The notes: generated by a model from the sequence alone, not told the origin. A stretch of DNA of 64,000 nt from Prionace glauca (GCA_037974335.1 CM075724.1:62708470-62772469), one strand, 5' to 3'; positions 11,046 through 21,105 are shown, counted from the first letter of the stretch. Program-made: numbers and translations.

Positions 11046-11047
11046 AG

Positions 11048-11758
11048 TCATAAGAATATAAGAAATAAGAGGAGGACTAGGCCATCTAGCCCCTCGAGCC
11101 TGCCCCGCCATTCAATAAGGTCATGGCTGATCTGATGGTGGTTCAGTTCCACTTACCCACTTGCTCCCATAATCCTTAATTCTCTTATTGGTCAAAAATC
11201 TATCTAACTGTGACTTAAACACACTTAACGAGGTAGCCTCCACTGCTTCAATGGGCAGAGAATTCCAAAGATTCACTACCCCCTGGGAGAAAAAGTTCCT
11301 CCTCAATGCTGTTCTAAATTGACTCCCCCTTATTTTGAGGCTATGCCCTCTAGTTCTTGTTTCCATTCTAAGTGGAAATGCTTCTGCCCTGTCTAGCCCC
11401 TTCATTATATTTTATGTCTCTATAAGATCTCCCCTCAGCCTTCTAAACTCCAACAAGTACAGGCCCAGTCTACTCAATCTCTCCTCATAAGATAACCCCT
11501 CATTTCCGGAATCAACGTGGTGAACCTTCTCTGCACTCCCTCCAAAGCCAATATATCCTTTCGCAAATAAGGGAACCAAAATTACACACAGTACTCTAGT
11601 TGTGGCCTCACCAGTACCTTGTACAGTTGCAGGAAGACCTCCCTGATTTTATACTCCACCTCTCTTGCGATAAAGGCCAACATTCCATTTGCCTTCTTGA
11701 TCACCTGCTGCATCTGCAAACTGAGTTTTTGCGATTCATGCATGTTTCACTTCGATCT
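11048..11758 (-). mobile_element. CR1 LINE type II, 3' part
   Basis: The minus strand holds the ORF2 C-terminus (TRTRGHSLKI, NFFSQGVVNLWNSLPIEAVE, then SVFKSQLDRFL) and the 3' UTR. The tail complement ATAAGAATATAAGAAATAAG is at 11,050. Further in, it gives ALVRPQLEYC-like text with substitutions. It is 5' truncated near the motif for DLGV and moderately diverged from the type II copies at 15.5 and 61.8 kb. Confidence 0.85.
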
Positions 11759-11927
11759 AAAGTTGCTTGCAGGATCATAGCTTGGCATATTAGGAACATT
11801 TCAATCTTCATTTATATACTTTTTGCTTTTTAACTAATATTTTCCAGTATTCAACCAGAATATAGACACTTATGAACAAAGCAGGCAATTCCCGCTTTGC
11901 CTGATCAGGGAACGGTGTACAGCCAAC

Positions 11928-12395
11928 ATAGGAGCATAGGGCTAAGGGACAGGAGTGGGCCATTCAGTCCTTCAAGTCGAATCCATCATTTGATAAGATC
12001 ACAATTAATCTTGTTATTGCCTCAACTCCACTTTCCAGTCTGTCTAAATCTGTCTTGAATAAATCCAATGACCAAGCCATCGCTGCTTCCCGGAGAAGAG
12101 AATTCCACACACTGACGACCCTCCGAGAGAGAAAAAAATCTCCTAATCTCTGTCTCATTCTTAAATTAACCCCACCCCCCACCCTTGTACTAATTGCTTC
12201 CACAAATGGAAATGTCATCCTGGTATCTACCGTGTCAAGTGCCCATAATAAGATCAGCTCTCATTTTCAAAATCCCAAAGGGTATCAACGTATTTAACTT
12301 CCTTTATAAGAAAAACCTCACATCCCAGGCAAGAGTCCAGGGGAAACGCCTCTGAACTGATTCTAAGACAATTACATTTTTTTCAAGTAAGGACC
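11928..12395 (-). mobile_element. Older CR1-related LINE 3' end
   Basis: The minus strand gives FFLSRRVVSVWNSLLREAAM and LDLFKTDLDR, the conserved C-terminal ORF2 block. It is followed toward lower coordinates by a 3' end with GGCCATTCAGTCCTTCAAGT in complement. Divergence and length suggest an older group than types I-III. Confidence 0.7.
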
Positions 12396-12399
12396 ATTT

Positions 12400-13200
12400 T
12401 CACAATTCTTTTGTAATCGCTTTTAATCTTCAATGTGTGCCTTCAATTTCTCAGGAATCTGAAAGATCTCGTTTTAGTTAGAAGTTGTAGTTTGGCAGAG
12501 CGACACTGCTGGTACCCATCAGCTGATAAACTTAGTAGGTTTCATTTCCTGTCACTAAGCTGCAAGTACATTTTGTCTCATGTTGCTAAGAAGATAATGG
12601 CTTTGCTAAATCTTATTTCGTTCACAGGTTCGTTGACTCATTTGTATCAGAATCAATCAGAAGGAGGCAAGTTACATGGACATATTGGAAAATTTGAGAT
12701 GACGCACAATTTGGCTTGTATCCACATTTCACCTTCCTGGAAACGTACATAGATACAGCCTTTTAAAAATCAGAATTACAAAATAATAGTTAATGCTAAT
12801 TTATGCTTCTATCAAAGTTATAAATTTACTGGCATGCAACGGGTGGATAATTAGGTTCTATACACATACATTGCATCTGGTGCGCACGAGAGGTAAAGTC
12901 AGATAAGCACAATGCATTATAATTAAATTTTCCTGTTTAAATAAACTTCAAATCTGAAAATGTTCTGCGTGGTATTAATGCAGATTCTCTGAAGAGTAAG
13001 AGTAATGAATTGTGGGAAAAGCCAAGTTCGATAAGGTAAAAATAGATTTGGTGCTGATAATTTGGAATCTAAAGTTGGCAAGCAAAATTATAACTGATCG
13101 AAGAAAATACAGTTTGGGCACAGTCAATGTTTATTCCTACGAACTGAAAAGAAAAGGTAAACACGAGCTTCCATGATGGAATAAGACATAAACATTAAGA
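12400..13200. other. No gene recognised
   Basis: AT-rich, apparently single-copy sequence. A short frame at about 12,597 (MALLNLISFT, then a weak GT) looks slightly like a signal-peptide exon, but nothing supports it. Confidence 0.35.
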
Positions 13201-13204
13201 TGAT

Positions 13205-13262
13205 TGTTGGTGCAGACTCGATGGCTGAAGACCTAGACTGTGCTGTATGATTTTATGATTCC
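13205..13262 (+). mobile_element. SINE tail fragment
   Basis: GGTGCAGACTCGATGGCTGA, then CTGTGCTGTATGATTTTATG. This matches the tail of the HE1-type SINE. The rest of the element is absent. Confidence 0.55.
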
Positions 13263-13752
13263 GAAGAAAAACTGTTCATCATAGATTTTAGACGGGCAAC
13301 ACAATTACAGCTCTATAACTCTGACTAACAATTGAGAAAACACTTGTGTTTCTGGACGTTTATATGGCTCCGATTGATAGCCGCCCCCACTCCCCACCTC
13401 CCACCCGCCCGCACCAATATGGCTAATTAAGTGTCTCCTTTCTCGTCGCCTACAAGGAAATCAAGTGTCATAGGTGTGCTAGGCATGGCTTTGAAGGTAA
13501 TGCGACTATCAGATCAACTGTGCTCTTATTAAATTGCGGCGTTTTCACGATAAGCCAAATTACATGTTTGTGCTCCTATTTTCTATGCTTTGTATGTTAT
13601 CATGCTAGTCTGTTTTGGTCTGTACATCCTGGCGTGGGAAAGCGATTTGAACTAGCGCTGAATTGTACTTTTGGGAGCTCTGATCAGTGTCTGGGAGTGG
13701 TGTGCATTAACATGAACACAACAAAAAATTGTAATTTGCTTACCCTTTCTAG

Positions 13753-13817
13753 ATTCAGCTGACGCTTCCCATGCCACCAACGGACCTGAACCAGTCAACT
13801 CCTTGCGGATACCCTGA
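13753..13817 (+). other. Possible terminal (cytoplasmic tail) exon
   Basis: A pyrimidine-rich acceptor (TTACCCTTTCTAG) precedes a phase-1 segment that reads SADASHATNGPEPVNSLRIP and a TGA stop. Joined to the donor at 9953, the frame continues with an Asp at the junction. The composition (hydrophilic, Pro/Asn/Ser-rich) suits a short cytoplasmic tail. Phase agreement alone has a one-in-three chance, and the intron would be 3.8 kb, so this is a hint only. Confidence 0.3.
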
Positions 13818-14147
13818 TTGGCTGCCATGATACACGATCAGTCTTTTCCATGGACTGCAGCTCCATATCACTACACCTAGAGTGATCATTGTATGGTGGA
13901 GTTTCTGGTGCAGATGGAGGAGGAGAAAGTGGGTTCCCAGACACGCGTCCTTTGTTTGAATAGAGGGGAGTATGGTAGGATGAGAGAAGAATTGGCGAAT
14001 GTGGACTGGGGGAGCGCGTTGGAAGGTAGGTCTGCTGAGGAGCAGTGGAGGATCCTTAAGGAGATCTTTCTTGGTGCTCAGCAGAAATTTATTCCGATGG
14101 TTTAAAAGGACAGTAGGAGGAGAGGTAATAAGCCGTAGATAACGGCT

Positions 14148-14232
14148 TATTATATATTATATATAGTATATATTAATGTATAGTAGTACATATATAGTAA
14201 TATATATGTAATATATAGTAGTATATATTAAT
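14148..14232. repeat. TA-rich low-complexity tract inside CR1
   Basis: Irregular runs of TATATA and TAGTA fill the gap between two separated parts of the same CR1 ORF2. The right junction falls exactly at the start of ATTAATGACTTGGAAGAG, the INDLEE segment after RT motif B. Confidence 0.75.
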
Positions 14233-14235
14233 GAC

Positions 14236-15096
14236 TTGGAAGAGGGGGTAGGTGGTGTGATCAGCAAATTTGCTGATGACACTAAGATGGTTGGATTGGC
14301 GGGTACTGAGGAGCAGTGCCTGGCAATGCAACAGGACATAGATAGGCTGGTAGATTGGGCAGATAGATGGCAAATGGAATTTAATCCGGAGAAATGCGAG
14401 GTGATGCACTTTGGCCGGAATAATGTGGAAGGGAGTTATATGATAAAAGGTAGAACTATCCGGAGTATAGATACGCAGAGAGACCTGGGGGTGCAGGTAC
14501 ACAAGTCCCTGAAGGTGTCGGTGCAGGTGCAGAATGTGATGAGGAAAGCGTATGGCATGTTAGCCTTCATAGGAAGGGGTATAGAATATAAGAGTAGGAG
14601 TCTGATGTTGCAGTTGTATAGAACGTTGGTTAGGCCTCACCTGGAGTACTGCGTCCAGTTCTGGTCGCCGTACTACCGGAAGGATGTAGAGATCCTGGAG
14701 AGAGTGCAGAGGAGATTTACCAGGATGTTGCCTGGTATGGAAGGGCTGTCTTACGAGGAAAGATTGAACGCACTTGGGCTGTTTTCCCTTGAGAGACGTC
14801 GGCTGAGGGGGGATTTGATAGAGGTTTATAAGATTATGAAGGGGACAGATAGAGTAGATGGTGATAAGCTTTTTCCGCTATTAGAAATGGATAGAACGAG
14901 GGGTCACGGGCTTAGGGTGAGGGGGGCTAGATATAAGACTAATGTTAGAGGGCAGTTTTTCACACAAAGGGTAGTGGGGATGTGGAATGCACTGCCGAGT
15001 GAGGTGGTGGAAGCAGGCACGCTAGGGTTGTTCAAGAGTCACTTGGACAGCCACATGAGCAGTTTACATATAGGGGGATATAGCAGGCCTTATTAA
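14236..15096 (+). CDS. CR1 ORF2 C-terminal fragment (reverse transcriptase)
   Basis: 286 codons without a stop. Near the N-terminus is the RT motif C context [10 protein letters not shown] (catalytic FADD). The thumb/C-terminal blocks follow: WQMEFNPEKCEVMHFG, LVRPHLEYCVQFWSPYYRKD, RRFTRMLPGMEGLSYEERL, FSLERRRLRGDLIEVYKIMK and FFTQRVVGMWNALPSEVVEA, ending HIGGYSRPY and a stop. These are the standard CR1 ORF2 landmarks in order. The in-frame ATG is not a natural start. The fragment lacks the fingers and most of the palm and is not expected to act. Confidence 0.85.
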   Translation: MEEGVGGVISKFADDTKMVGLAGTEEQCLAMQQDIDRLVDWADRWQMEFNPEKCEVMHFGRNNVEGSYMIKGRTIRSIDTQRDLGVQVHKSLKVSVQVQNVMRKAYGMLAFIGRGIEYKSRSLMLQLYRTLVRPHLEYCVQFWSPYYRKDVEILERVQRRFTRMLPGMEGLSYEERLNALGLFSLERRRLRGDLIEVYKIMKGTDRVDGDKLFPLLEMDRTRGHGLRVRGARYKTNVRGQFFTQRVVGMWNALPSEVVEAGTLGLFKSHLDSHMSSLHIGGYSRPY

Positions 15097-15502
15097 GCAT
15101 TGTAGGCTTGGGGTCAGTTTAGTCTCAGGGATATAGAGTCTTTAATAATGAAATTTTTATCCAGAGGCACTTACCATCTCGAGGGCATCATGGCAGCACA
15201 GAGGCTATCTCTGTTACTGTGCGGACACATGGAGTTGGGCCTGTGTCCGTGGGAGTTTGCGCGTTCTCCCCGTGGTTGCGTGGGTTTCCTCCGGGTGCTC
15301 CGGTTTCCTCCCACATCTCAAAAATGTGCTTTTAGGCTGATTGATTGGGTAACAAATTGTCCCTATATTGGACCTCCCTGATCCTCACACATTAGGCATA
15401 GACTAGAGTCATGAATAGGTCACTGACCATGGGACGGCGGCGCGGGCTCGTTGGGCCGAAGGGCCTGTTTCCCGTGCTGTTTTGTTCTTTGTTCTTTGTT
15501 CT

Positions 15503-17562
15503 ATAACGAAGGAGGTGAAGGAAAGTGTTAAATTAAAAGAGGAGGAGTTTAGAGTAGCTAAGAGCAGTGGGCGAGAAGAGGATTGGGAAAGGTTTAAATG
15601 TCAACAAAGATTGACAAAGAAATTGATAAAGGAGGGTAGGAGAAGCTATGAGGCTGGGCTAGCACTTAATATAAAAAAGGATAGCAAGAGTTTTTATAAA
15701 TATATAAAAAGGAAGAGGCTGGCTAGGGTGAACGTTGGTCCTTTAGAGGATGAGAAAGGGGAGCTAGTGGTAGGGGATGGGGATATGGCTAAGGTCTTGA
15801 ATAACTTTTTTGTTTCTGTCTTCACGGAGGAGGACGTGAATAATTTGCCGGGTGTTAGCGATGGAAAGGTGGTAGGAATGGAGGGTCTTAATGACATTAC
15901 TGTTACTAGAGAGGTGGTGCTCGACAGACTGGAGGGGCTGATTGTGGACAAGTCCCCAGGACCGGATGGAATGCATCCGAGGGTTCTGAAAGAAATGGCG
16001 GAGGTGATAGTGGATGCCTTGGTGGTTATTTTCCAGACGTCGCTGGATTCCGGGGAAGTGACGGAAGATTGGAAAACGGCTAATGTTACGCCGTTGTTTA
16101 AGAAGGGTGTCAGGCAAAAGACGGGGAATTATAGGCCGGTTAGTTTAACGTCTGTGGTAGGTAAAATGTTAGAATCCGTCATTAAGGAGGAAATAGCGAG
16201 GCATCTTGAGGGGAATTGCTTGATAGGGCGGACGCAACACGGTTTCATTAAAGGGAAGTCGTGTCTGACAAATTTACTGGAGTTCTATGAGGATGTGTCT
16301 AGGGCAGTGGATAGAGGAGAGCCGGTGGATGTGGTCTTTCTGGATTTTCAGAAGGCGTTTGACAAGGTACCTCACAAGAGGTTATTGCAGAAGGTCAGGG
16401 GACATGGAGTTGGGGGTAGGGTGTTAGCGTGGATAGAGGATTAGTTGTCAAATAGGAGGCAGAGAGTGGGGGTCAATGGATGCTATTCGGATTGGCGGTT
16501 GGTCACTAGTGGGGTGCCCCAGGGGTCGGTGCTGGGGCCTCAGCTATTTACCATTTATATAGATGATCTGGAGGAGGGAACCGAGTGCAGGGTGTCAAAA
16601 TTTGCTGATGACACCAAGATTGGGGGAAAGGCAAATTGTGCGGAGGGTGTGGATAGTCTGCAGAAGGATCTAGATAGGCTGGGCGAATGGGCCAGGAAAT
16701 GGCAAATGGAATTTAATGTTGGCAAGTGTGAGGTGGTCCACTTTGGTAGGAGGAATGGTAGGAAGGACTATTACTTACGGGGCGAAAAACTGCAGCAGGC
16801 GACGGTGCAGAGGGACCTCGGGGTCCTTGTGCATGAGTCGCAAAAACCCAGCTTGCAGGTGCAGCAGGTGGTCAGGAAGGCGAATGGGATGCTGGCCTTC
16901 ATAGCGAGGGGGATAGAATATAAAAGTAGGGAGGTCTTGCTACAGCTGTATAGGGCATTGGTGAGGCCGCAGCTGGAGTACTGTGTGCAGTTTTGGGTGC
17001 CGCACCTGCGCAAGGATATTTTGGCCCTGGAGGGAGTGCAGAGGAGGTTTACTAGGCTGATACCGGAGTTGAGGGGATTGAGCTGTGAGGAGAGGCTGAA
17101 TAAACTAGGCTTGTACTCATTAGAGTTTAGAAGAATGAGGGGAGATCTCATTGAGACATATAAGATGATGAATGGGATGGATAGGATAGAGGTGGAGAGA
17201 CTCTTCCCACTCAAAAAAGACAGTAGGACTAGGGGGCACAGCCTCAAGATAAAGGGGGGGGGCGGTTTAGAACAGAGTTGAGGAGGAACTTCTTCACTCA
17301 AAGGGTGGTGAATCTCTGGAATTCTCTGCCCGTTGAAGTGGTGGAGGCTGCCTCGCTAAATATTTTTAAGAAACGGGTTGATGGGTTTTTGATAAGAGAG
17401 GGGATTAAGGGTTATGGGGAGAGGGCGGGAAGGTGGAGCTGAGTCACGACAGATCAGCCATGATCTTATTGAATGGCGGGGCAGGCTCGAAGGGCCAGAT
17501 GGCCTACTCCTGCTCCTATTTCTTATGTTCTTATGTTCTTATGTTCTTATGTTCTTATGTTT
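15503..17562 (+). mobile_element. CR1 LINE type II, nearly full RT region
   Basis: Begins immediately after the type I tail and is 5' truncated in the endonuclease-RT linker. ORF2 is open from 15,503 to a TAG at 16,442-16,444 and open again to 17,281. The 3' UTR ends in at least four TTCTTATG repeats at 17,518-17,562. It is about 95% identical in protein to the inverted copy at 61,773-63,133. In that copy a TGG replaces the TAG, and a run of nine G at 17,254-17,262 is shorter, so this copy is inactivated by one nonsense change and one frameshift. A recent insertion. Confidence 0.92.
15506..17281 (+). pseudogene. CR1 type II ORF2 reverse transcriptase, interrupted by one stop
   Basis: In order: linker [65 protein letters not shown]; motif A with the catalytic Asp in [15 protein letters not shown]; a TAG at 16,442-16,444 in the WIED/LSNRRQRV junction; motif [13 protein letters not shown]; motif C KFADDTKIGG; then LVRPQLEYCVQFW and FRRMRGDLIETYKMM. 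After the G run the natural frame continues as FFTQRVVNLWNSLPVEVVEA to a stop near 17,442. No APE endonuclease is present, so even without the stop it is partial. Confidence 0.88.
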
Positions 17563-18128
17563 AGTCATTATCTCCCGGAGGAGTAAGAATCGCAGGAGTT
17601 GCTGAAGTAGACATAAAGTAAAGATTTAAATGAAGAAAGAAAACATTCCTTGCCACAGATGAAAAAACCAATGAGATCTGTTACGTGATAGCTGTATTTA
17701 ACAGTCTGCTCTGGCTTTTTTTACATTGTACTTCATTGTGATTAGAGCTGATGTAGTGGCAAGCTTCTGGCTTCGCACAAGAGCGTTAGTCGCTGATGGT
17801 GGATGACCTATCAGTCGTGCAGTACATAAGGAGCATGACATAGGTTGGGTCATCTGTGCAGGGACAGGGACAGCCTTTGTTATTGCTGTGGGGATCAACG
17901 TTAATATCATGACCAGGGTTGAGTTGTTGCCATAAAGCTGAAAGTGCCTGGGCAGAGCCTCGGTGCTGCTTTCAGCTATCCATTGCTTGACCTTTTCATG
18001 GCTCACCTGCACTTTACTGTTTACCAAGTGCAGACTAAATTCAGTCAATTTACAATTTCAAGGATACATTTCCTGTTTTCACTGAATTAGGCAATTTGCT
18101 AAGTGTACCTGATGCGACCTGGCTTGTA
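17562..18128. other. No gene recognised
   Basis: A minus-strand frame of 116 codons at 17,698-18,048 is present. It has no motif that I recognise and no splice context. It lies beside the Ty3/gypsy fossil and may belong to the same decayed element. Confidence 0.35.
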
Positions 18129-18129
18129 T

Positions 18130-18496
18130 CTGATCTCAGTCACCACCTTGAATCCTTATCAAGAAATGTCGTAATCTCAGCGCACTGGTCAATAGTTTTT
18201 GCCGTTTAATCTCCAGTGGCTTGTGGTCGGTCTCTACCACAAGTCTTTTGCCAAGAAAATGGTATGAAAATGCATGATTCCAAACACTAAAGTTAAGTTT
18301 CCTGCTCAATGTTGGATTAATTGGATTGCGTAACAGACAGAAATTTTGAAGCAAATGCAGCTGTTTTGTGTTTTTTTGTAGGATGCATGCTTTCAGATCT
18401 TTCTGTGAAGTATCCATCTCCAGGGTAGTTTTTTTCCCCCAGGATTGTAAAATTGTAATGTTGCTGCTTCTGATAATGACCACTGCAGTGCTTCAA
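18130..18496 (-). mobile_element. Fossil Ty3/gypsy-type RT-RNase H fragment
   Basis: On the minus strand, LEMDTSQKDLKACIL and further on KRLVVETDHKPLEIKRQKLL with LRLRHFLIRIQ match the RNase H region that follows the RT of Ty3/gypsy LTR retrotransposons (the VETDHKPL signature). It is isolated, old and broken. No LTRs, integrase or gag were found next to it. Its upstream side is cut off by the CR1 copy starting at 18,497. Confidence 0.7.
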
Positions 18497-19885
18497 AGAG
18501 GTCAGTGACCAGTGGTGTGCCACAGGGCTCGGTACTGGGACCTCTCCTCTTTGTAGTCTACATAAATGACTTGGAAGAGAGCGTAGGTGGTGTGATCAGC
18601 AAGTTTGCTGATGACACCAAGATGTCAGGGTTGGCGGGTACTGAAGTGGGTTGTCAGGTGATACAACAGGATATAGATAGGTTGGTGCATTGGGCAGATA
18701 GGTGGCAGATGGAATTTAATCCTGACAAATGCGAGGTGATGCGAGGTAGACAAATTAGGAGTATAGAAACACAGAGGGACCTGGGAGTGCAGGTTCACAT
18801 GAAGATTGTGACACAAGTGGAGAATGTTGTCAGGAAGGCTTATGGAATGCTAGCCTTTATAGGAAGAGGTATAGAGTTTAAAAGCTGCCGTCTAATGCTT
18901 CAGTTGTATAGAACATTGGTTAGACCGCATTTGGAGTACTGCGTCCAGTTCTGGTCACCTTACTACCGGAAGGACGCGGAGGCTCTGGAAAGGGTGCAGA
19001 GGAGGTTTACCAGGATGTTGCCTGGCATGGAGGGGTTGGGTTATGAGGAAAGGTTGGAGAAACTGGGACTGTTCTCTTTGGAAAGACGGAGATTAAGGGG
19101 TGACATGATAGAGGTATATAAGATACTGAAGGGGATAGACAGGGTCAATAGTGAGAGACTGCTCCCTAGATTGGTTACGAATACAAGAGGACATGATTTA
19201 AGGGTGAGGGGGGAGAGGTATAATTTGGATATGAGAGGGAGGTTCTTTATGCAGAGAGTAGTGGGGGTACGGAACGCGCTACCGAGTGGGGTGGTGGAGG
19301 CGGGAACATTGGACTCGTTTAAGGCTCAGTTAGATAGGCACATGAGTGAAACGAGGATGGAGGGTTATGGTAGGGGTTATTGAGTAAGGGTTAGAACCTC
19401 GGGAGACACCGGAAAGGCAGGCTTGTGATTAACGTTTTTGTCTTTTCATTCCGCAGGTGGAGGTCCACTCGTTGTCAAACGAGGGGCATGCACACGGTGG
19501 GTCGTGCGTGGGCTGCTCCTGGAGGTTCCGGGAGTGGCCTAGTACGTCGTGTCGGTGTGTGTGCTTGATCCTGGACCGGTAGACGGGCGCCACAACAGCT
19601 CGGTGACTAGCACTGCTAGCTGTGCAGATACATGGATTTGGGCCTGTGTCTGTGGAAGTTTGTGCATTCCCTGTGATTGCGTGGGTTTCCTCCCACACCC
19701 CAAAGATGTGCTCTTAGGCTGATTGGTTTTACCAAATTGACACTATTCTCCCCTGAATCTGGCTAAGTCAGGAGTTCTATTTGTAGATACGCAGGGTAGA
19801 ATAGGTGTAGGGTGATGCGGCGGCGCGGGCTTATTGGGCCGAAGGGCCTGTTTCCCATGCTGGGTTGTTCTTTGTCTTTGTCTAC
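18497..19885 (+). mobile_element. CR1 LINE type I, 5'-truncated
   Basis: Starts at GTCAGTGACCAGTGGTGTGC (RT motif B) and runs through ORF2 to its stop, then a 3' UTR with the V-SINE-like core (19,648-19,710) and a GTTCTTTGTCTTTG tail. It is a somewhat different subfamily from the copies at 14.2 and 54.7 kb: the tail of ORF2 reads ETRMEGYGRGY, and it shares this with the minus-strand copy at 42.4 kb. Confidence 0.9.
18505..19383 (+). CDS. CR1 ORF2 C-terminal fragment (reverse transcriptase)
   Basis: 292 open codons from motif B ([20 protein letters not shown]) through motif C ([10 protein letters not shown]), LVRPHLEYCVQFWSPYYRKD, RRFTRMLPGMEGLGYEERLE, ERRRLRGDMIEVYKILKGID and FFMQRVVGVRNALPSGVVEA to the stop. 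A small internal loss is visible around KCEVM, where the HFGRNN segment found in sister copies is missing. There is no natural start. It is a dead 5'-truncated copy, though little decayed. Confidence 0.85.
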   Translation: MTSGVPQGSVLGPLLFVVYINDLEESVGGVISKFADDTKMSGLAGTEVGCQVIQQDIDRLVHWADRWQMEFNPDKCEVMRGRQIRSIETQRDLGVQVHMKIVTQVENVVRKAYGMLAFIGRGIEFKSCRLMLQLYRTLVRPHLEYCVQFWSPYYRKDAEALERVQRRFTRMLPGMEGLGYEERLEKLGLFSLERRRLRGDMIEVYKILKGIDRVNSERLLPRLVTNTRGHDLRVRGERYNLDMRGRFFMQRVVGVRNALPSGVVEAGTLDSFKAQLDRHMSETRMEGYGRGY

Positions 19886-20590
19886 TATCTTGAAGCAGGC
19901 CAGGCGTCTCTGACTTATCATGCCAGCCCTGCATTCAACACTGCTCACTGTTAACACCAATGTTCACCTCTTACATCCAGTTGCTGAATGTGGTTCTCCC
20001 GAAAGGTCACCATTGTCTCAATGGAGAACACCATGCGCCCATAGCCAGGAAGATGGCATGGATGGCCATACCCATGGTGCGTATATGGGAGTGAACTATT
20101 TTTGGCAACTCTGAGTGATATTGACCCACTACCTTGCTCCTGCGCTATAAGAGCTTGCTTCACAGGAGACCATTGAGGCTCAGCATTTGCATGGAGCTAA
20201 ACATTGGCTGGTTCTGCCTCTGGTGCTCAAGGGGGACAGATTGCACTTATCACAGCCTCCATCACCTGCTATTGATACCTTCTGCCATTGTCCTCTACCA
20301 TTGGCTCCGCGAGAGAGACAAGATTGCTGTTAACTACTTGCTTATACTATCCTTCCTTCCTGTTTGTATATGATTCCAAACTTCAAATCGTCATTGTGCC
20401 CTGCTGGAAAGACAAATGTGAAGGGTTATGTGCACAATCATTGTGGCTTCAGTCATACGGGATCCCAACTCTACTTTTCCATTTGTGTTAGCCTGATAGT
20501 CTGTGCCATTCAGGAGACCCCTTCACCTTATTTACATTATGTTTGCAAGATAGGAACTACACAGCCCCTTGCCTCTTTTGTATTATGAGG
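19886..20590. other. No gene recognised
   Basis: A 70-codon minus-strand frame at 19,951-20,163 and two overlapping plus-strand frames are present. None shows a family motif. It may include the 3' flank of the H2B-like pseudogene. Confidence 0.35.
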
Positions 20591-20768
20591 TCTTTTTTTT
20601 GCAGCAACACATTGTGATCAACTCAGTTTCCCCTACACATCTCATAAGGTTGTGGCACAATGTCCATCATTGCAGCATTGTGAGGCATACTGCATGTGTT
20701 TCTCCCAGCCTGACATTGCATTGAGCGCCAATATTTGGTCTTTTTTTTCAGTAGATTGTACAGTTTCG

Positions 20769-21105
20769 CTTGGAGCTGGTGTACTTGGTCACTGCCTTTT
20801 TCTGATCCGACGCAGTGTGTTTGGTCAGCTACCCCAGGCAGTAGTAGGTGCATGGTGGTCTGGATCTCCTGGGAGCTGATGCTGCTGCGATTGATACATT
20901 TCCGTGAGGTGGGAAGCCTTGCCCACGATGCACTCGAAGATGTCATTGATGAACGAGTTCATGATGCTTTGGAGGAGATGCCGGTGTCATGGTAAACCTG
21001 CTTCATTACTTTGTAGATGTAGATGGAATAACTCTTATTCCTGGACTTCATCCTCTTCTTGCTTCCCTTTTTGGTAGTATTTTTCAGGGCTTTCTTGCTG
21101 TCCAT
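20769..21105 (-). pseudogene. Histone H2B pseudogene
   Basis: Minus-strand pieces match H2B in order but in three frames. The first is [20 protein letters not shown], then KVMKQV and DTGISSKA; the second is NSFINDIFECIVGKASHL; the third block is SSISSQEIQTTMHLLLPG; the last is KKAVTKYTSSK ending near 20,769, where the normal stop is missing. Canonical H2B is about 126 residues, so the region covers most of the gene. There are no introns, as expected for H2B. A run of eight T at 20,592-20,600 could be a poly(A) remnant of a retrocopy, which would suit a polyadenylated variant H2B, but this is uncertain. Confidence 0.85.

Larger units (their letters stand above)
13890..15502 (+). mobile_element. 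CR1 LINE type I, internally deleted
   Basis: A young copy. The first part (13,893-14,105) encodes the endonuclease-RT linker (REELANVDWGSALEGRSAEE). The RT catalytic half up to the SGVPQG motif is missing and replaced by about 85 bp of TA-rich sequence. Then comes an uninterrupted ORF2 C-terminal part and a 400-bp 3' UTR with a V-SINE-like core at 15,249-15,333, ending in GTTCTTT repeats. It is nearly identical to the copy at 54,732-55,919, indicating recent activity of the family. The loss of motifs A and B means it could not encode a working RT. Confidence 0.9.

Noticed and set aside
12597-12627. Signal-peptide-like mini exon (MALLNLISFT)
   Set aside because: Too short, weak donor (GTTCGT), no downstream V or C exon in phase.
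13461-13497. Possible 37-bp exon between CTACAAG and GTAATG
   Set aside because: Weak acceptor, and in the phase needed to link 9953 and 13,753 it contains a stop.
16771-17301. Minus-strand frame of 176 codons
   Set aside because: Exact antisense of the CR1 type II ORF2. Equivalent shadow frames appear at 62,292 and elsewhere in sister copies.
17518-17562. Short regular repeats that could suggest an array or satellite
   Set aside because: They are the normal 8-bp TTCTTATG tail of a CR1 element. No CRISPR-like repeat-spacer array was seen, nor expected in this genome.
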